Below are positions 1 to 13,200 of a stretch of 64,000 bases of DNA, in pieces. The notes under the pieces were generated by a model. The model was not told the DNA's origin. It saw nothing but the letters and a program-made list of their open reading frames with translations, and ran no database searches. The stretch is from Manduca sexta. Taxonomy: Eukaryota > Arthropoda > Insecta > Lepidoptera > Sphingidae. Each line of letters starts with the position of its first letter. Positions within the stretch are counted from its first letter, which is position 1. Location of the stretch: NCBI RefSeq assembly GCF_014839805.1, contig NC_051120.1, forward strand, positions 3,534,001 to 3,598,000, written 5' to 3'. The position numbers and the translations under genes were made by a program.

Positions 1-317
1 CAGTGTGAACAATTGTTCAAACTATCTATTTTAAAACCGTCCGTGATTCAAATTTACTTTTATCTCAAAACTTCACACAGAGAATAGACAGAAAGCTTAA
101 ACAATTAACGCTCGTAATGAACCGAAGTGTGGCGTTTAAAGAGATGGGCAGACTTAAGTTTGTAAACAATATACTAACGGTGTGCGTACGCGCGCGGCTT
201 TTAGACGTTAGACCAGCTCCAATTATTTTTTTATACAATAGTAAATATTTTGTTTTAAACATTTTTTGCGAATATTAGTTGAAACATAATACATTTTGAT
301 TTTTAAAAACTATATTA
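1..317. other. Unannotated AT-rich DNA
   Basis: I see no gene or recognisable repeat here. A short open frame on the minus strand is not supported by composition or by any motif I know. Confidence 0.5.
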
Positions 318-453
318 TTAAGGTTATAGCTTAAGGTCCATTTTTCATACATTTTGTTTCACCTTTAATCTGGGTAACTAAACAAGTATTGACAAGTAAA
401 GAATTTAAATTCACGTCTAGTTAGTGAAAATGGACCTTAAGCTATAACCTTAA
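318..453. mobile_element. Short TTAA-flanked inverted-repeat element (MITE)
   Basis: The two ends are perfect inverted repeats of 27 bases (318-344 and 427-453), including a TTAA at each outer edge (318-321 and 450-453). The inner repeat begins with ggttatagcttaaggtcc. TTAA is palindromic and is the known target duplication of piggyBac-type elements, so the simplest reading is a 128-base non-autonomous element (322-449) moved by a TTAA-specific transposase. There is no coding capacity. No second copy was noticed in the window. The perfect arms suggest a recent insertion or strong pairing constraint. Confidence 0.75.
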
Positions 454-533
454 CGTATTACATTGCAGTATTGTATTCTACGCATATAGTTCTTTTCTTA
501 ACTTTAATAGATATTTGTCTTTGACTGTAAATT

Positions 534-804
534 AATTATCTCAGCATCAAACTATTTAACGGATTTTATTGCGGTTTTTATATTACAATATTCCTCCGAC
601 GTTTCGAAGACTGCAGCCGTCGTCGTCACGGGGCGGACTAAGGTGTTGATCATCCGAAAAGTCAAAGTTAGATTACTACCTACATTTTAAAATTTTAGCT
701 GTTGGTGGTCGGATCTTCGTAAAATGAGCTCACAATGTCTTGAAGTATATTTTTATTTTAATGTCTAACATTCGCGTAAGCATAAGAAATCATTATCTCG
801 GCAT
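534..804 (-). mobile_element. Retroposed lepidopteran repeat with flanking duplications
   Basis: The body (about 547-791) is flanked by attatctcagcat at 534-546 and attatctcggcat at 792-804, a 13-base duplication with one mismatch. On the minus strand the element starts with gatttcttatgcttacgcga at 791 and ends near 547. The same head sequence recurs on the plus strand at about 53079 and 59312. A segment around 590-640 (ccgacgtttcgaagactgca) is wording I recognise from moth and butterfly repeats. The duplication length points to target-primed insertion of a LINE- or SINE-like element. The class is not certain, and there is no coding frame. Confidence 0.6.
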
Positions 805-3370
805 AATTTATTGTAGGTATCAAAGTCTTCATCGATTGAAGATCGAGACAAACAAATCAGTTCGTCTGTTTATCGTGTGCGCAACCTCTAACACTATCTG
901 ACCACGTGTGTGGTCTTGTTTGTTTTGAATGTTTGATTTAAGTTTAACGCGATTCGTCAGTACACTCACAGAGTCGACGGTTGACCTGATTTTTGCAATG
1001 AATTTCAAACACATGTGGCCGGGGTGCTGTGAAAATGTTTTAAACGTTAATGTCAAGTGGTTAATGTTATAATGAAATATATTATATTGGGTTTGGTTTG
1101 TGTATAGTTTATAAGCAAATGTTTATTTTTGAGGCTCTTGATAGATCGTGGTGATTAATCAAGATTACAATTTTGCTTATTGCAATATTTTTTGAGTTTT
1201 ATTTCATGTTATTAACTTTTTTGAGAGCCGAAAGCCGGATCTTTAAAAAAAATTGATAACATAATAAACAAATATTTGAATTGGTCTAAGAAAAAATTGC
1301 TTTTTATTTTGTTTTAAGAATGTCCTCTATGTATCGTAATATATTTCTATAGCCTTCCCGTTTTCACTTATTAACAAATGAAATAACGATATTAAATAAA
1401 TATTAACTTTTTAACCCGATAAGTTTCAACACATGACCACAGAGTAATTAAACGACAGAGGCCCCATCGCATCGATCATCAATAACAAAATTCCATTATC
1501 AATAAAAAAATCCAATAACGTTGTTGTATAACAAATATAACAATATCAATCGGTTTGTTTCCAACAATACATCACGCGATATTAGAAAGTGCTTGACCTT
1601 ATTGAATAACACTAGGTTGATTGGCTCGTGTGTTCAGTTGACAAAATCATTTTCCTCTGTCAATTCTTTATGATAAACCATTAGATCATGATTTTTGTGA
1701 ATATGTTATTTAGGAGTTGAATGACAAAGCTTTAGCCGGAACGATGGAGCTGATTGCAAAATGATTCCTTAATATTCAGTGTTTAATTATTTTTATAGTT
1801 CCTGATATCAAAACTTGACTCTTAAGACCAAGCTAAAACTAAAGTTTGTGAAGCTGATCGGCTTCAATTCTGTACCTATTAATTCAATACTTTATTGTTT
1901 TCACTAATCATTGGTATTTATATATTCCTTATAAAAAAAATCTGATGCCAGACTATTCTAATCTCTTTAAAGCTCTTCATAATATTACTGACCTAGAAAC
2001 GTGATTACAAACAATAGAAATAACCAATACTGTAATTTTAATAAGTCATTAAGAAGTTACCAAATATTACGGAATCTTTGGACAATTACCAGTAATGAAA
2101 TTTCTCAATGCTCGTTACATCTTTCGAACGAAACGTGTTGCCCGCAAAAATCACGTATTGTATGACATAACAATGGAATTGTTGCAATAATTGAATTTAT
2201 CAATGTTCGATATGTTATGTGAGTGTTAGATTTTGTTTTTGTGGAATGTTTTCTATTCAGGATAGGTTTGACAAAATTCAGTGCGTAAGTACAAGTAAAT
2301 AGGGTTGAAATTCCATCGATGGTAATACCTCAAGTAATCGAATCTGTGATAGGTAATCCTAAATTTGACTCATCTTTAGTTATTATACTACAGACATTCT
2401 AAGTTACCGTTTCGCAGCTAGCTAGAAGCGACGTTACCATTTTAAGGGAATCAGGGAAGGCTGGTGTTTACCTAACTTCAGACCGATAAACTTAGACTTA
2501 CACTGTACATATTCAGAGATCGATAAAAAAGCCGATTTAGCATTAACAGATACACGCGAAGCGTTCGTTACTCTCCTATCTAGGTCAGTCCATAATTTAT
2601 AAACCGCGCGTGGGTCTACTATTCTTTATTACTAATGAGCCCAAGGTCGCTGGAAGTGGTCCAGATTCTTTTTTTGTTTCTATGACGTGTTGCCAGTACG
2701 TTCGTTAGCAATTTAAAGGGATTTCTTTACTTCCATCATGCGATTGTTTTCAAACTAAAAAGATTGATTTAGAAGTTTCAAATATTGAAATATGTTAACA
2801 GAAAATGGTTCTTAAGAACTCGAATTTTATTAATCTTTCCTCGATTTTCAACGACCAACTCCATCGATCAACAATATATTTTTACTTGAATAGGAATATC
2901 ATTTGTAAGCTCCCACGGCCCTTGTCCCTTGAAATTGTAAGCCACGTAAAGTGTACAGTTATGTCCAAAACAGCAATCGTTCTTTGAAATCAAATTCACG
3001 TGCTAACTCTTTCACGGCAATAGGCCAGCCATTTGTCACGTTCGAGAGGAAAATAGATGGCAGTCACGTGACAAAACAGATCTTTGATCCACATTTCATC
3101 GGGAGACGAGAGCGGAGCAAAGGCCCTTGTACGCGTTCAGTCAACCCATTGGATCGACTTAGTTCAAAGAGCGCTACAATTTTTGTCCTGATGCATAAAT
3201 AAGATTGAGTAATGAAAAATGCACGTGTAAGCAATTGAATTCTTGGAAGCTTAGTAAAATTGATACTTTAAAGTTTGTCATTACACAACTAACCTAAGTA
3301 AAATATTAAATTAGGAATGTTAACGTGTGCATATCATCAAAACCCTTCCCCTAATAAAAATGGAACCGTC
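805..3370. other. Unannotated AT-rich DNA, no gene seen
   Basis: About 2.6 kb with only short frames lacking domains. I see no repeat with definable ends and no splice-bounded exon that I can defend. Confidence 0.45.
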
Positions 3371-4200
3371 ACTTACAGGCCAGAGTTGAACCCACACGTG
3401 CCCTAACATATTCCTCGTGAACAAGGTCCATAAGCATCACAACGTTTCCTTTATCAGCCGTCACGTTGGAAAGCCGTTCCGTACGGTGGCGTTTTGTGTG
3501 CCCGTGCGTAGGAGAAAGTGGGCCCGCAAATTGCCCATGATTCCACGGTGCATTATGATAATATAGTAACTTGAAATCAGGATGAGGTGTTATTCGTATT
3601 TGATAGCGTCATTATTGTTACATTGGTGTCAATTACGTGAGCGTGTATTTTTGGGACGACGTTTTGTGACTGGATATATTTTTTTCCATTTTCTTCGTCT
3701 TTTGTGCTGTGATAAAGGTTAACGGGTAAGTGGATCAGTGGTTTGTTATGATACTATTCTTATAGTCTGTAGAAATTTAATTTATATTAAAAAAGAACTT
3801 GTTTATTGAATGAGAAAATACATTTTCTTAAATAATCGCAAAGTTAGACGCACTTTTTTTAAATGCGGATGGCAACTAACATTTTTAACGTATTGGCTGG
3901 GATACTGGTGGTCATTGTCCGAATACAGATGACGCATAATGTGCGATCTATCAACCGTCTTACAATAATATTCCCAAGGAGAGTTGACGTCATGTGGCCG
4001 GCAAAAGTAATAATTCAATGTTTGATGTGAAGATCGCATTTAGTAATCATAAGGGGTTGATATTAGTTTTATTTACAAAAATGGACTAGAGCAATTATTT
4101 TATGTATTAGAAATAACAATATAACGTGTTTTGTACGTTCCAACTAGAAAATCTAATTACATAACAACAAAATTCAATTGACTCATCGATACTTCGTGTG
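3371..4200. other. Mixed-composition DNA, possible 5' exon
   Basis: A more GC-rich patch at about 3460-3550 is followed by a good splice-donor match (gg/gtaagt) at about 3724-3731. This could mark a non-coding first exon on the plus strand, but no TATA box, coding frame or acceptor supports it. Nothing else is seen. Confidence 0.2.
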
Positions 4201-4210
4201 TATATAAAAG
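4201..4210 (+). promoter_or_regulatory. Candidate TATA box
   Basis: The sequence tatataaaag is a strong TATA-box match in the right orientation for a start about 30 bases downstream, near 4230. A small ATG-initiated frame begins at 4289. In AT-rich DNA such matches also occur by chance. Confidence 0.3.
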
Positions 4211-4288
4211 TGGCATCTATCAATACGATTACATCTTCAACTCTACTACCCGACATGTCTACATAAAAAAACAATTTGTAAATATTAC

Positions 4289-4486
4289 ATGGAACATGTG
4301 TTAGCTCTAAACATTCTATTTGTATGGCCCTTCACGGCCATACATCATTCAAGCGATTTCTCCATTGGCGATGCTGACCCTACGCCGTTCAAGAAAGCAC
4401 AAAACCGTACTGATGATGACGGATGGTTTGAGTCAAATGCACATTTACGTGACGATCGAGTTTTGCTATCCATAAGATGTTTATGA
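4289..4486 (+). CDS. Candidate small protein, 65 residues, unknown
   Basis: This frame starts at a real ATG, 79 bases after a TATA-box match. A short upstream frame (ATG plus two codons) ends before it. The first 18 or so residues are mainly hydrophobic (VLALNILFVWPF) and could act as a weak signal or anchor segment. The rest is polar and acidic, with clusters such as RTDDDGW. I do not recognise a family. The base before the ATG at position -3 is t, which is poor context. It could equally be a chance frame, or the start of a first coding exon spliced further on. A 9-base inverted repeat (4321-4329 with 4336-4344) lies inside it. Confidence 0.18.
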   Translation: MEHVLALNILFVWPFTAIHHSSDFSIGDADPTPFKKAQNRTDDDGWFESNAHLRDDRVLLSIRCL

Positions 4487-5539
4487 ATATCCCAAGCAAT
4501 TGGAATTTGAACTGTAAATTTAAATTGCTAAGTTGGAAATTCGTTTGACTTGATTAGGTAAAATTTTTGTATACGAATAGTTAATGTTTTTCGTTTGCTC
4601 TGTTAGTTTTGTGCAATATTCATGACTTTGGCTTAGCAATCCTTTGAATACAATTACAATAAGTCATCGACCGATCTGAATTATTTTATGAATGACATAT
4701 CGACATTTACACGACACATGATATGTCAAATACGTGTGATAATCACGAATCAGCTAGCTGTCAAAGTGATGACGGCAGAAGAAGTCGTAAGATATTTGTG
4801 TCCAGACGTTGAAGGTGAAACCGAAGTTGTTTTTATTTTGCGTAAACATGCAATTGTGATTGATTTGATAATAAATAAGGAAAATTTTGATATTTTATTT
4901 TTTACTCTTATTTCGTCCAGTGTTTGCAACTCTTTAAAACAAATTATTTGTAATAATTTATGTTCAAATATTAGAGTTCAAATCTTATTGAAAGGTCCAA
5001 AAGCGGGCTTTGGATGACAATATTACGGAAGCCACACTCATTGTGAGCAATCTTTACGATCGGACAGGACGGTTTAATTAAAATTATTTGCTGCTTATAA
5101 TTAAATCGTATGAAAAAACTTAATGAAACAAAGCCTTTTTCTGACTCATGCACTAACTATGATTTCTGAGACATATTTAGCCATTGTAATTTGAATTTTC
5201 CTCATTCCAAAAGAACTTAACTTAGCATTAATGTAATGAAGCCTCGTTGGTGTTTAAATAAAAGTAAAATACGCGATGTTATTTGATAATAAAGTGGTTA
5301 TGGTCGGTGTTTATTTAAATTTTGACTCTCGTTTCCTTTGCGACTCATTTCCGCTCCACGCGATATCGGTTGCCAAAAACATATTTTATGGCGACAGTCT
5401 TTGTCCATGCGTAAGAAAAAAAAATGCAAATTATGTGAATCAGATTCTGGATTGCATGGGACAGGAAACTCCCATAAAATGTTGATAAGGTCGTAATTCA
5501 AACGAAATGTTAATATAACAAACATGTATATGCACTACA
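4487..5539. other. Unannotated AT-rich DNA
   Basis: The region includes a 109-codon frame (4688-5017, plus strand, ATG start). Its residue mix is what AT-rich DNA gives by chance, with no domain or splice signal that I recognise. No other feature is seen. Confidence 0.4.
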
Positions 5540-5665
5540 GGCACGCCCCCTATCACGTTGTGGGACAGAACACACAGGCGAAAAATGGATTCCTGGGTGC
5601 ACTTCATAAACTATGTGCAACCAGGGGATATGTATGGATAAACGCGTGATATATGTATGTGTGTG
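5540..5665 (+). repeat. Degenerate SINE-like repeat, copy A
   Basis: The stretch with ctatcacgttgtgggacaga, then acacaggcgaaaaatgg, then acgcgtgatatatgtatgtg, lines up in order with the better preserved copy at 24953-25179 (ctatcacatcagacgg, acacaggcaaaaagtgg, aggcgtgatgtgtgtg). The order of blocks and the (GTAT/GTGT)n-like tail match a SINE or LINE tail family common in Lepidoptera. The 5' part with the tRNA-like box is missing, and no target duplication was found. Confidence 0.55.
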
Positions 5666-7055
5666 GAAACCAAGGAAGTAGCTACCTTCCTCTACTACCC
5701 CTTGCCCATGAAGTTCACCACTAATTTCCATCACTGTAATTACTTTTTTCTTAATTTTCCATTTATATGCGTGTAGTCGGAAGACGCTAACTTAGTTTGT
5801 ATTTAGCGAACAATTGCGATTTAAGGTATGAGATAAGATTCACTCAACGATTGTGCACAAAACAATGGAACAATTGAACCTTAGCCCACGTATTAAAATA
5901 TCATAAAGCTGTCTTATTAACCGTTCCGTGATGTATCCGGCCCTTTCTACGACTGACTTCGTATCACGTCCTAGCGGTTGACGTTATAGTATGTAAATAT
6001 ACTTTGCTTACCCGCCGGTGCAACTTCTAATCCAAGATCGGTCGCATGAATTTATGATGCTGAGCAGTGAAGCTCGAGGAGTCTCAATAGTTTGTGTCTG
6101 GTTTGGAAATCTGGGTGGGACCTTCAGCAGTGGTTATCTTGGGACTAACTATCATCATTAACATCGGTTAATGATGTTTATTGTGGCATTAGGCTTTCAA
6201 CATTTTATTTGTAATTTGACACATCAGTATTTTTACGACTTATTTATTGCTATAACTAGTTGTGCCTGAGCCTTCGCTCACTTGGAAATCAGTGTGTCGC
6301 AAAGATGTTCTCGCGTAAATCCCGACCCACGAGATTTTTTACAACCCCGCGACCCATTCAATAGTAATCTTAATATTTCAGGCAATTTACATAAAACCGT
6401 AATGTACTATTAACATAAACCTTCCTTAATAATTGCACTATCTTTTAGTATAAACCGTACAAAAATCCGTTCAGTACATTTTGAGAAAATTGATCACATA
6501 CAGACAAACGTTTTGGGGACTTTGTTTTATAATATGTATAAATAGGCTTTAAACGATAACCTTAGTGTGACCGTAGCCTTAAAAACGAAATAAATCGCCT
6601 TTCACTAATAGATTTATTGCGATGTGATTGATAAACATCTACTAAAGTTTATCTAAGATTTAGGCCTGCTTCGATGTATGCAAATGTAACTTTTCAATAT
6701 TATGATCAATAATATATTCTCGACTGTTCGTTTGAGTTTGATTGATTGGCGTTTATAGAGAGTTTGATGTTAAAATTAATATTGTGTGACAGTTACATAA
6801 AACATTACAAGTGTTTTTTAAAGAAAATTATTTTATGTAAGATTTTATCAGCATCATCTCGCTACTGTTATATGTTTATCATTGAATATGCAATCGAATG
6901 TGTTCACCCCTCATTATGTTATTATTTTTTTTACAAAACGCTATGTCTGAGTATGCAAGTCTGATTAGGTAGGTACAATCTATTTGTTAGCATAAAAATA
7001 CTGTGGACTTGAAGAAAACTATAGCTATTGTAATTACTAAACTTCAAATTCTATA
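5666..7055. other. Unannotated AT-rich DNA
   Basis: I see no gene. A small perfect hairpin (catcattaac at 6153-6162 pairing with 6167-6176) is the only local structure of note. Confidence 0.45.
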
Positions 7056-7226
7056 TTAGTGTACCGAGTGAATGCAGTAAGGACTTAATATATTAATATT
7101 CTGGTGGCAGCCATATTGTTTTTTAGCTGTACTAGACGTCAAATTTAGTAATTCTTTGTTAGTGTATTGATCGCAGTGCAGTAAGAACTTATATCAATGT
7201 TCTTGTGGGAACAATGTTGTTTGTTC
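7056..7226. repeat. Diverged two-copy tandem duplication
   Basis: Two stretches, 7056-7124 and 7159-7226, start with ttagtgta and share gcagtaaggactta / gcagtaagaactta followed by a tattct(g)tgg...ttgttt block. The offset is 103 bases. They look like an old local duplication. No coding capacity or known repeat family is evident. Confidence 0.5.
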
Positions 7227-10200
7227 TCTTTGTTAATTTGCATAAAATCATTCTTATTTATTTAACATCTTTTTTAAGCTCTCGTAAACACTTCCCTCGT
7301 CTAAGTTATAACACTCCGCATCGCGTAAACTACTCGTTATACAAGAATCTACCGCGATTTCAAGCCACCACTCGGTTCTCATCTCACAACCCCGAGGGCG
7401 ATAATCAAAGGGACTTGAAAACATTCACTTTATGAGCTGTTATGGACCTGAACGTAAGGTTTTGAGTGATAGACTTTTAGTGTTGAATGTTCTATAACTT
7501 TTACAATAGATCTTGTGTGCCTTTACTCCGTAAGAATAATTTATATTACTAGACGAAATTTTTGGAACTTTTATTTTGGAATATCGTTAATTAAATAAAA
7601 AATAAATACAGTAATTGTTATCATAAAACAAAATCATAGCATTTTAAGTTACTTAAGGCAACTGACTTCTCTATAAGAGACTCGGTAATCCTCTGAGGTT
7701 ACAAAATTAGGAATTAATAACACCCTTTCCTTGATTGTCATTTTGGAGGCCCGAACAAATAGAAAGTCGACTTTGCATACATAAAAATTTATTAATTGAA
7801 TAGGGAAACACCTTATAAAGATACAAAGACATATTTTTAATCAAACACCAATCCAAAACTGTTACATCACGCCGTATTTGTAAAAGTCATACATTATCAA
7901 CACTTAAATCACTTTCTTTAGTTGACCTTTAAGATGTTATATGAACGTATCCTGTGAATGTTACTCGACACCGAAGCCTGTAATTTTTTCCTTTATGCCA
8001 TATTAAGATCCTCTATCTACGAGATTGAATTTGTGATGACTTTTCAATAAAAGTAGTGTGACGTTTGCACCAGCAAAAGTATTTTTTTAAAATTATATGT
8101 GTTAAATGTATGTTTAATACAAATTAATTTACGCCTGGTTTAAGCAGCTAGCTCACAAGCGCGAAATTCGGCGCGACTACACTGTTTTACCTCCACCATA
8201 CACAAATATAGAAATCCGCTGCCACATTGTGGTCGTATCTTTCGGGCTAGAATCGGTCTGATAAGTCACCAGTATGTGTATATTGTACCTCGCGTCTTCT
8301 ACGAACGCTACTTAATCATCTTACGTAGATGTTAATTGCGAATAATGATGAATAATAAGATTGTTGTTTAAGATGTCATTAAGAAGAGCATCAATCGATT
8401 TTAATATTTAATAGTTAATATAATGCAATATAATTGCAACTTAACAATAAATATAAATTTCCGACAATAAAGAATAATTAACTTAACACGATACCAGAGT
8501 GCTTTCGGTGACCTCGCTTCTGACAATAAATAAATTAGTCTATCATTTATCAAAAAATGTATTCGAAGATGACAAAAAATTGAACCTAATCATGGTCAGT
8601 TTTTGCTGTTACCTTGTAAGAAACACAATAGAATATTTATATTGAATTACGAAGCGTAAGTGAAGAAATAAGTTCTATGAAAATAAAGTTGCCAATGATA
8701 CGCCCTCTAAAAATACGTTGAACTAAATAAGAAGTTATTGAAAATATTTTAAATTCATAATTTATTACTGTCTTTGATATATAACGTGCAATATTACGTT
8801 ATTTATATAAACTGTACTGGCGTTTATTTCCTAAGATATATCGGCATTAAATGAATTTGATGAGGATATTTGAAACACAAAACCAAAAATTCCTTTAGAG
8901 GAATTGTTAACAACAGCAACAAAATTATGTGAAGTCATAGATGCATAAACACTTGTCATTCTTGAGTTATAAAGATAAGTGACAGTACTGAAAAACTACC
9001 ATGTAGAGATAAGCAGACGGATAAACGATATTTTTGGTATATTGGTTTTTCGTCCGCAATTTATTGATGTTGTTCATTTCTTTATTATCGTTCTTCTGTA
9101 TCTATAGGTGAAATGGCTTTGCATATTATCAATACGCAATAAATATTTTAAAGATGACTTTTAAAATAATCTGTTAATTTGGATGACGCGAGTACGTTTT
9201 AATGTCAAAATGTCGTCAGCATTAACCACAGGATGTCCATTGATAAACTCAGGTCATCTCATAAAAATGCTTGTAGAATATTAATGGAAAGAGATCTTGT
9301 GCGCTCATAGTTAAGACACAATTATCATACACATGTATCTTGAAGCGAAAGTGAAATTTCTACGGATACACTGTGATGTTAATATCCTGCGCAGGTGGGT
9401 GTGCATGTAACTTTTTTTATGTAATTTCTCCAAGTCATGTAGTTAGAGCAGGTTGGTATGATTACTGTCCCTTAGTCCAGGATATCTATGATAGATAAAT
9501 TAAAATAGAGCAATTATAATGTAGGAATCACTTTGTTGACAAATTTTAAAAGACTTCCTGCCTTCATCCTGAAATTGGCTCAAAGCGTCTGATTTCTACT
9601 ATTCAGTTTTTGCTTTTGATGTTAGGAAATATTTGAATGTTCTTTCAAAGAGTTCTTATTACATTGGATAAACACATGGCGTGGAATCGTGAAATCTTCT
9701 CCTTCCACAAAAACGAAATTCTCGTATAACCTTTAACACTAAACTTTTTTTTTCATCCATTCCGTAATCTTTTGTTTAAGATTAGAAAGCCAGTTAGAAG
9801 CGCGCGCAGATATCAATCTATAACTTAAAGAACAATGCGGTGTTAAAAATGCATTTTCTCAAAAAAATACTTTCACAATGCGCGAGTGTCGCCAGGGGCA
9901 GTGATTTAGCGAGAATTGAAGACTCCCACGGTCTGTCTATAAGCTTTGTACGAAATTCGCAGATTCACAGGAAATTGTTGGTTGCAACTGATATTTATGT
10001 CTGGTGTCATGATTTTATGGAGATTTCGGTTTTTTAAGTATTCTCAGCAATCGTGGGCAAACCATTTTCACTGTTTGTTTACGTTATGACATTGTTAAAT
10101 ATCAGTAATGTTAATAAAGTAAGAAGAATTGAACATAGTGTATTTGTAGGAGCCTTAGTTAACACAATTTAATTTAATAATAAAAGCCACAATTAACATT

Positions 10201-13200
10201 TAGCAGAATCATCTCTGACTATTCCAATAATGTATTAAAATGAAATACAACTAAAAGCGGTCATGCAACTAACTGCAGTCGACGTTGCAGTAATTACAGA
10301 AACTGACTTAGCCTACCGGGTTTATTCAACGAAAAGTCACGACCAAGCCTTTGTACTTCGCCCGTTAAGTGCACCGACGGAACCTATGAAAGCTTAATGT
10401 TTTATGAAGGTCTTAGTTTTATTGCTCAATAAAAACAAAGCTACTGATGAGAGGCATAATGATATATGCGCTACAGTGACTTGAGAGACTTCAGCTTGTT
10501 CTATATGTTTGAATCACGTTCTTAAATGACCTGTGATAGTTGTATGTAATGATATTTTTGCATTTACTATAATTGAATTTAAAAGTGAAGTACCTTTTCA
10601 TTATTTTAGGGTCTCAGATCTGTTTGGCTTTTTTATCAAAGTTTTGACGCGAGGAATAGATTATCTGTGGGATCTTAAGTGATAAAGAATCTTCCTCCAC
10701 ACCGCACACAATTTCATCACCGCTTAAGGTTACAATAAATATATTATACATCCTCCAGCAAGAAAACAATCTAAAGATGTAGACAAGCATTGCGTTTTCA
10801 AGCAGAAAAAAAAATGTTCGTAACGGTACGTGAACATCCGTTTGTGCAGGTGTGAACACACCTTGCGTATGCAACACGAGTTTGACGGGAACAAAAAGGC
10901 GAAAGGATCGCTTCGTTTCTTAGCAGATGCTGTGGTGATTTGATTTTAATACTTTATTTTCCTTTGTGTGGTGCAGTGGGTAAAAGCCAATATTTCTTTG
11001 GTCTGTTGTATCGACTGTAATCTTTTTATATTGTAGTTGTATTACCGTCACTGTATGTAGGTATTGCAGAAGTTGTATGAGGAAGAGATTTGTTAAATGC
11101 TGGACTGAAACAGATTAATGATAAAGGGAATCAATTATTTCTTCACCAGAACTAAATTTAGTAGAACGTATTACTTGAATTAATTTTCTACGCATACAAA
11201 GGTTATGTCAAAGGCCTTTAGCAAATCGGAATTTCCATGTTAAGCAAAATTAGATCGTAAATCAAACTATTTCATACCAAAATGAATGAATGTCATAATT
11301 TCGTAGCATAAATCTCGAATTAGTGCAGGTTTCATGTCTGCATTCCTGTTCATTCGGTCTCGTTGATCGAATTAACTTGAAATTCTGTACAGAGACAGGT
11401 GTTTGGTTACTATGGAGTTTTTTTTTTATGATAAATATGATCACGTGTGTGCTTCTTTTTTTTGCTAGTATCAAGATTCATATAAAAACCGTTGAAGAAT
11501 CTCTTAGTTAATATTGTTTATTAATGTAATTATGTAGCGTAGTTAAGGTTTCTGAGCATGACTTGCAGTTATTTTGAGGAATAATATAAAAAGTGTTTAA
11601 GTTTTTTAATCTATTTCACTTTCTTGTAATGCAGTATGCATATCCTTTTCGTGTTATGTGTTTGCATCAATTGCCTAATATTTAGTAACTTGGGAGTTGG
11701 AAGTAAATGACTAATATTCAATTTGATTTACCTTGTTCCTCCTACCGTAATCTCCTGTCTTGCGCAGTACAGACAGAACACTTTAAAAGCAATTAACATT
11801 ACAATATACCGTACACGCATCGCCATTGTCAAATAAAACACTTATTATCGCCATATCGTTGCGTAATAACATTAAACGTTTCGTAACGGTTAAAGTTATC
11901 GCTATTTTTTGTTAGTGTATTAACTTTCGCACTTTCTTTTCAAATGTAACACTTCAACGCAAACAATATCGATAAGTCAAACATCGTAGTCGTTATGTGT
12001 ACAATCTTTTTTAAACCAATATTAGTTATTAGTATAGCTTGTGTTGCTGTTATTGGATTAGTTCTTCTAAGAATACGAGAGTATAGTTAGGGATAATGCT
12101 CGCTTCTTTATTGACAGTGGCAATAAAGACGACAATAGCTTCTAGTATCGACGAATTAAACTTAATTTCGGCGTTGGAGTTACTGATTTGATTGCCAGTA
12201 TCATTGAAGGGTTTGATACCTCCACCAGTCTTTCCAAAGACAGAACTGACAACTGTAATCACCAACTAAATTGCTAACAAATGTTTGCCCTAGAGGCGTT
12301 GGACCGTTAAGGCAAATTTTGACAACCGCAACGTCAGAGAAAGCAAGTACAGAGACTAATTATGTTAGAGACGCGGCACACGTAATTACAGTACTTGTGC
12401 CAACGTGTTATTATTATATTAAACTAATCACTCACAGTGTAAGAGGCGCCGCGACAAGTGAGGTAATTAGAAATGGTTCATTACATGTGTCTGGTAGTTT
12501 TTGACGTGTACTTTTTAATGAAGATGTGAATGGAGCGAAATGATAGCTTAGTTTTTTTATTTATTTATCATTTTTAAATGATGACATTCAACATATCACA
12601 TAATAAGTATTGAAAAAACCACAAAGATTTGTCTACAATGCTGTGGTCTGAATCAGTCGTCGAGCATCTGTGGAAGCAGTTAGTTGGACTAACGTGCTAC
12701 AATTCATGAGAATACTAATTTGCGATCCACTTTAGTTTTAGAAATTTTACTTGAAAACGAAAATTACGAAACTCTGCTCTAAGGTTTTCCAACCGACAAC
12801 TGACCAGTTGTTCTGTTTTTTGTTAATTAAATACTCCTATAGAATAAGATCTTGTAGTACTATAACAAATAACAAGCTCTCTACCCACCCTACTTTTGAT
12901 GCGAATCTAACATCTGAGCTGTCTTGTCTGTAATGAGTAATCATTGTCAATCAGCGTGAAACTGTCACGCCGGTCGGCTCGTGCGGTTGGATGGTCACCG
13001 TCTATGATATGACAGGACAGGAGTGGCAAGTGGCAAGTGGTTCGTGCGGAGCTGCCGTGCTTTAATTTTTATTGTGGTTTGTGATATAATTAATAAGGTG
13101 TGGTAAAGGTATGGAGTATGAAGAGCGAAATTTTCATCAAAGCTGTAATGTATCAGCTACCTTCCATGAAACAAAAGTTAGTAAAAGATTAAAGTCCGAC

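Noticed and set aside
6153..6176. 10-base-pair hairpin
   Set aside because: Short stems like this are expected often in 64 kb, and no other signal accompanies it.
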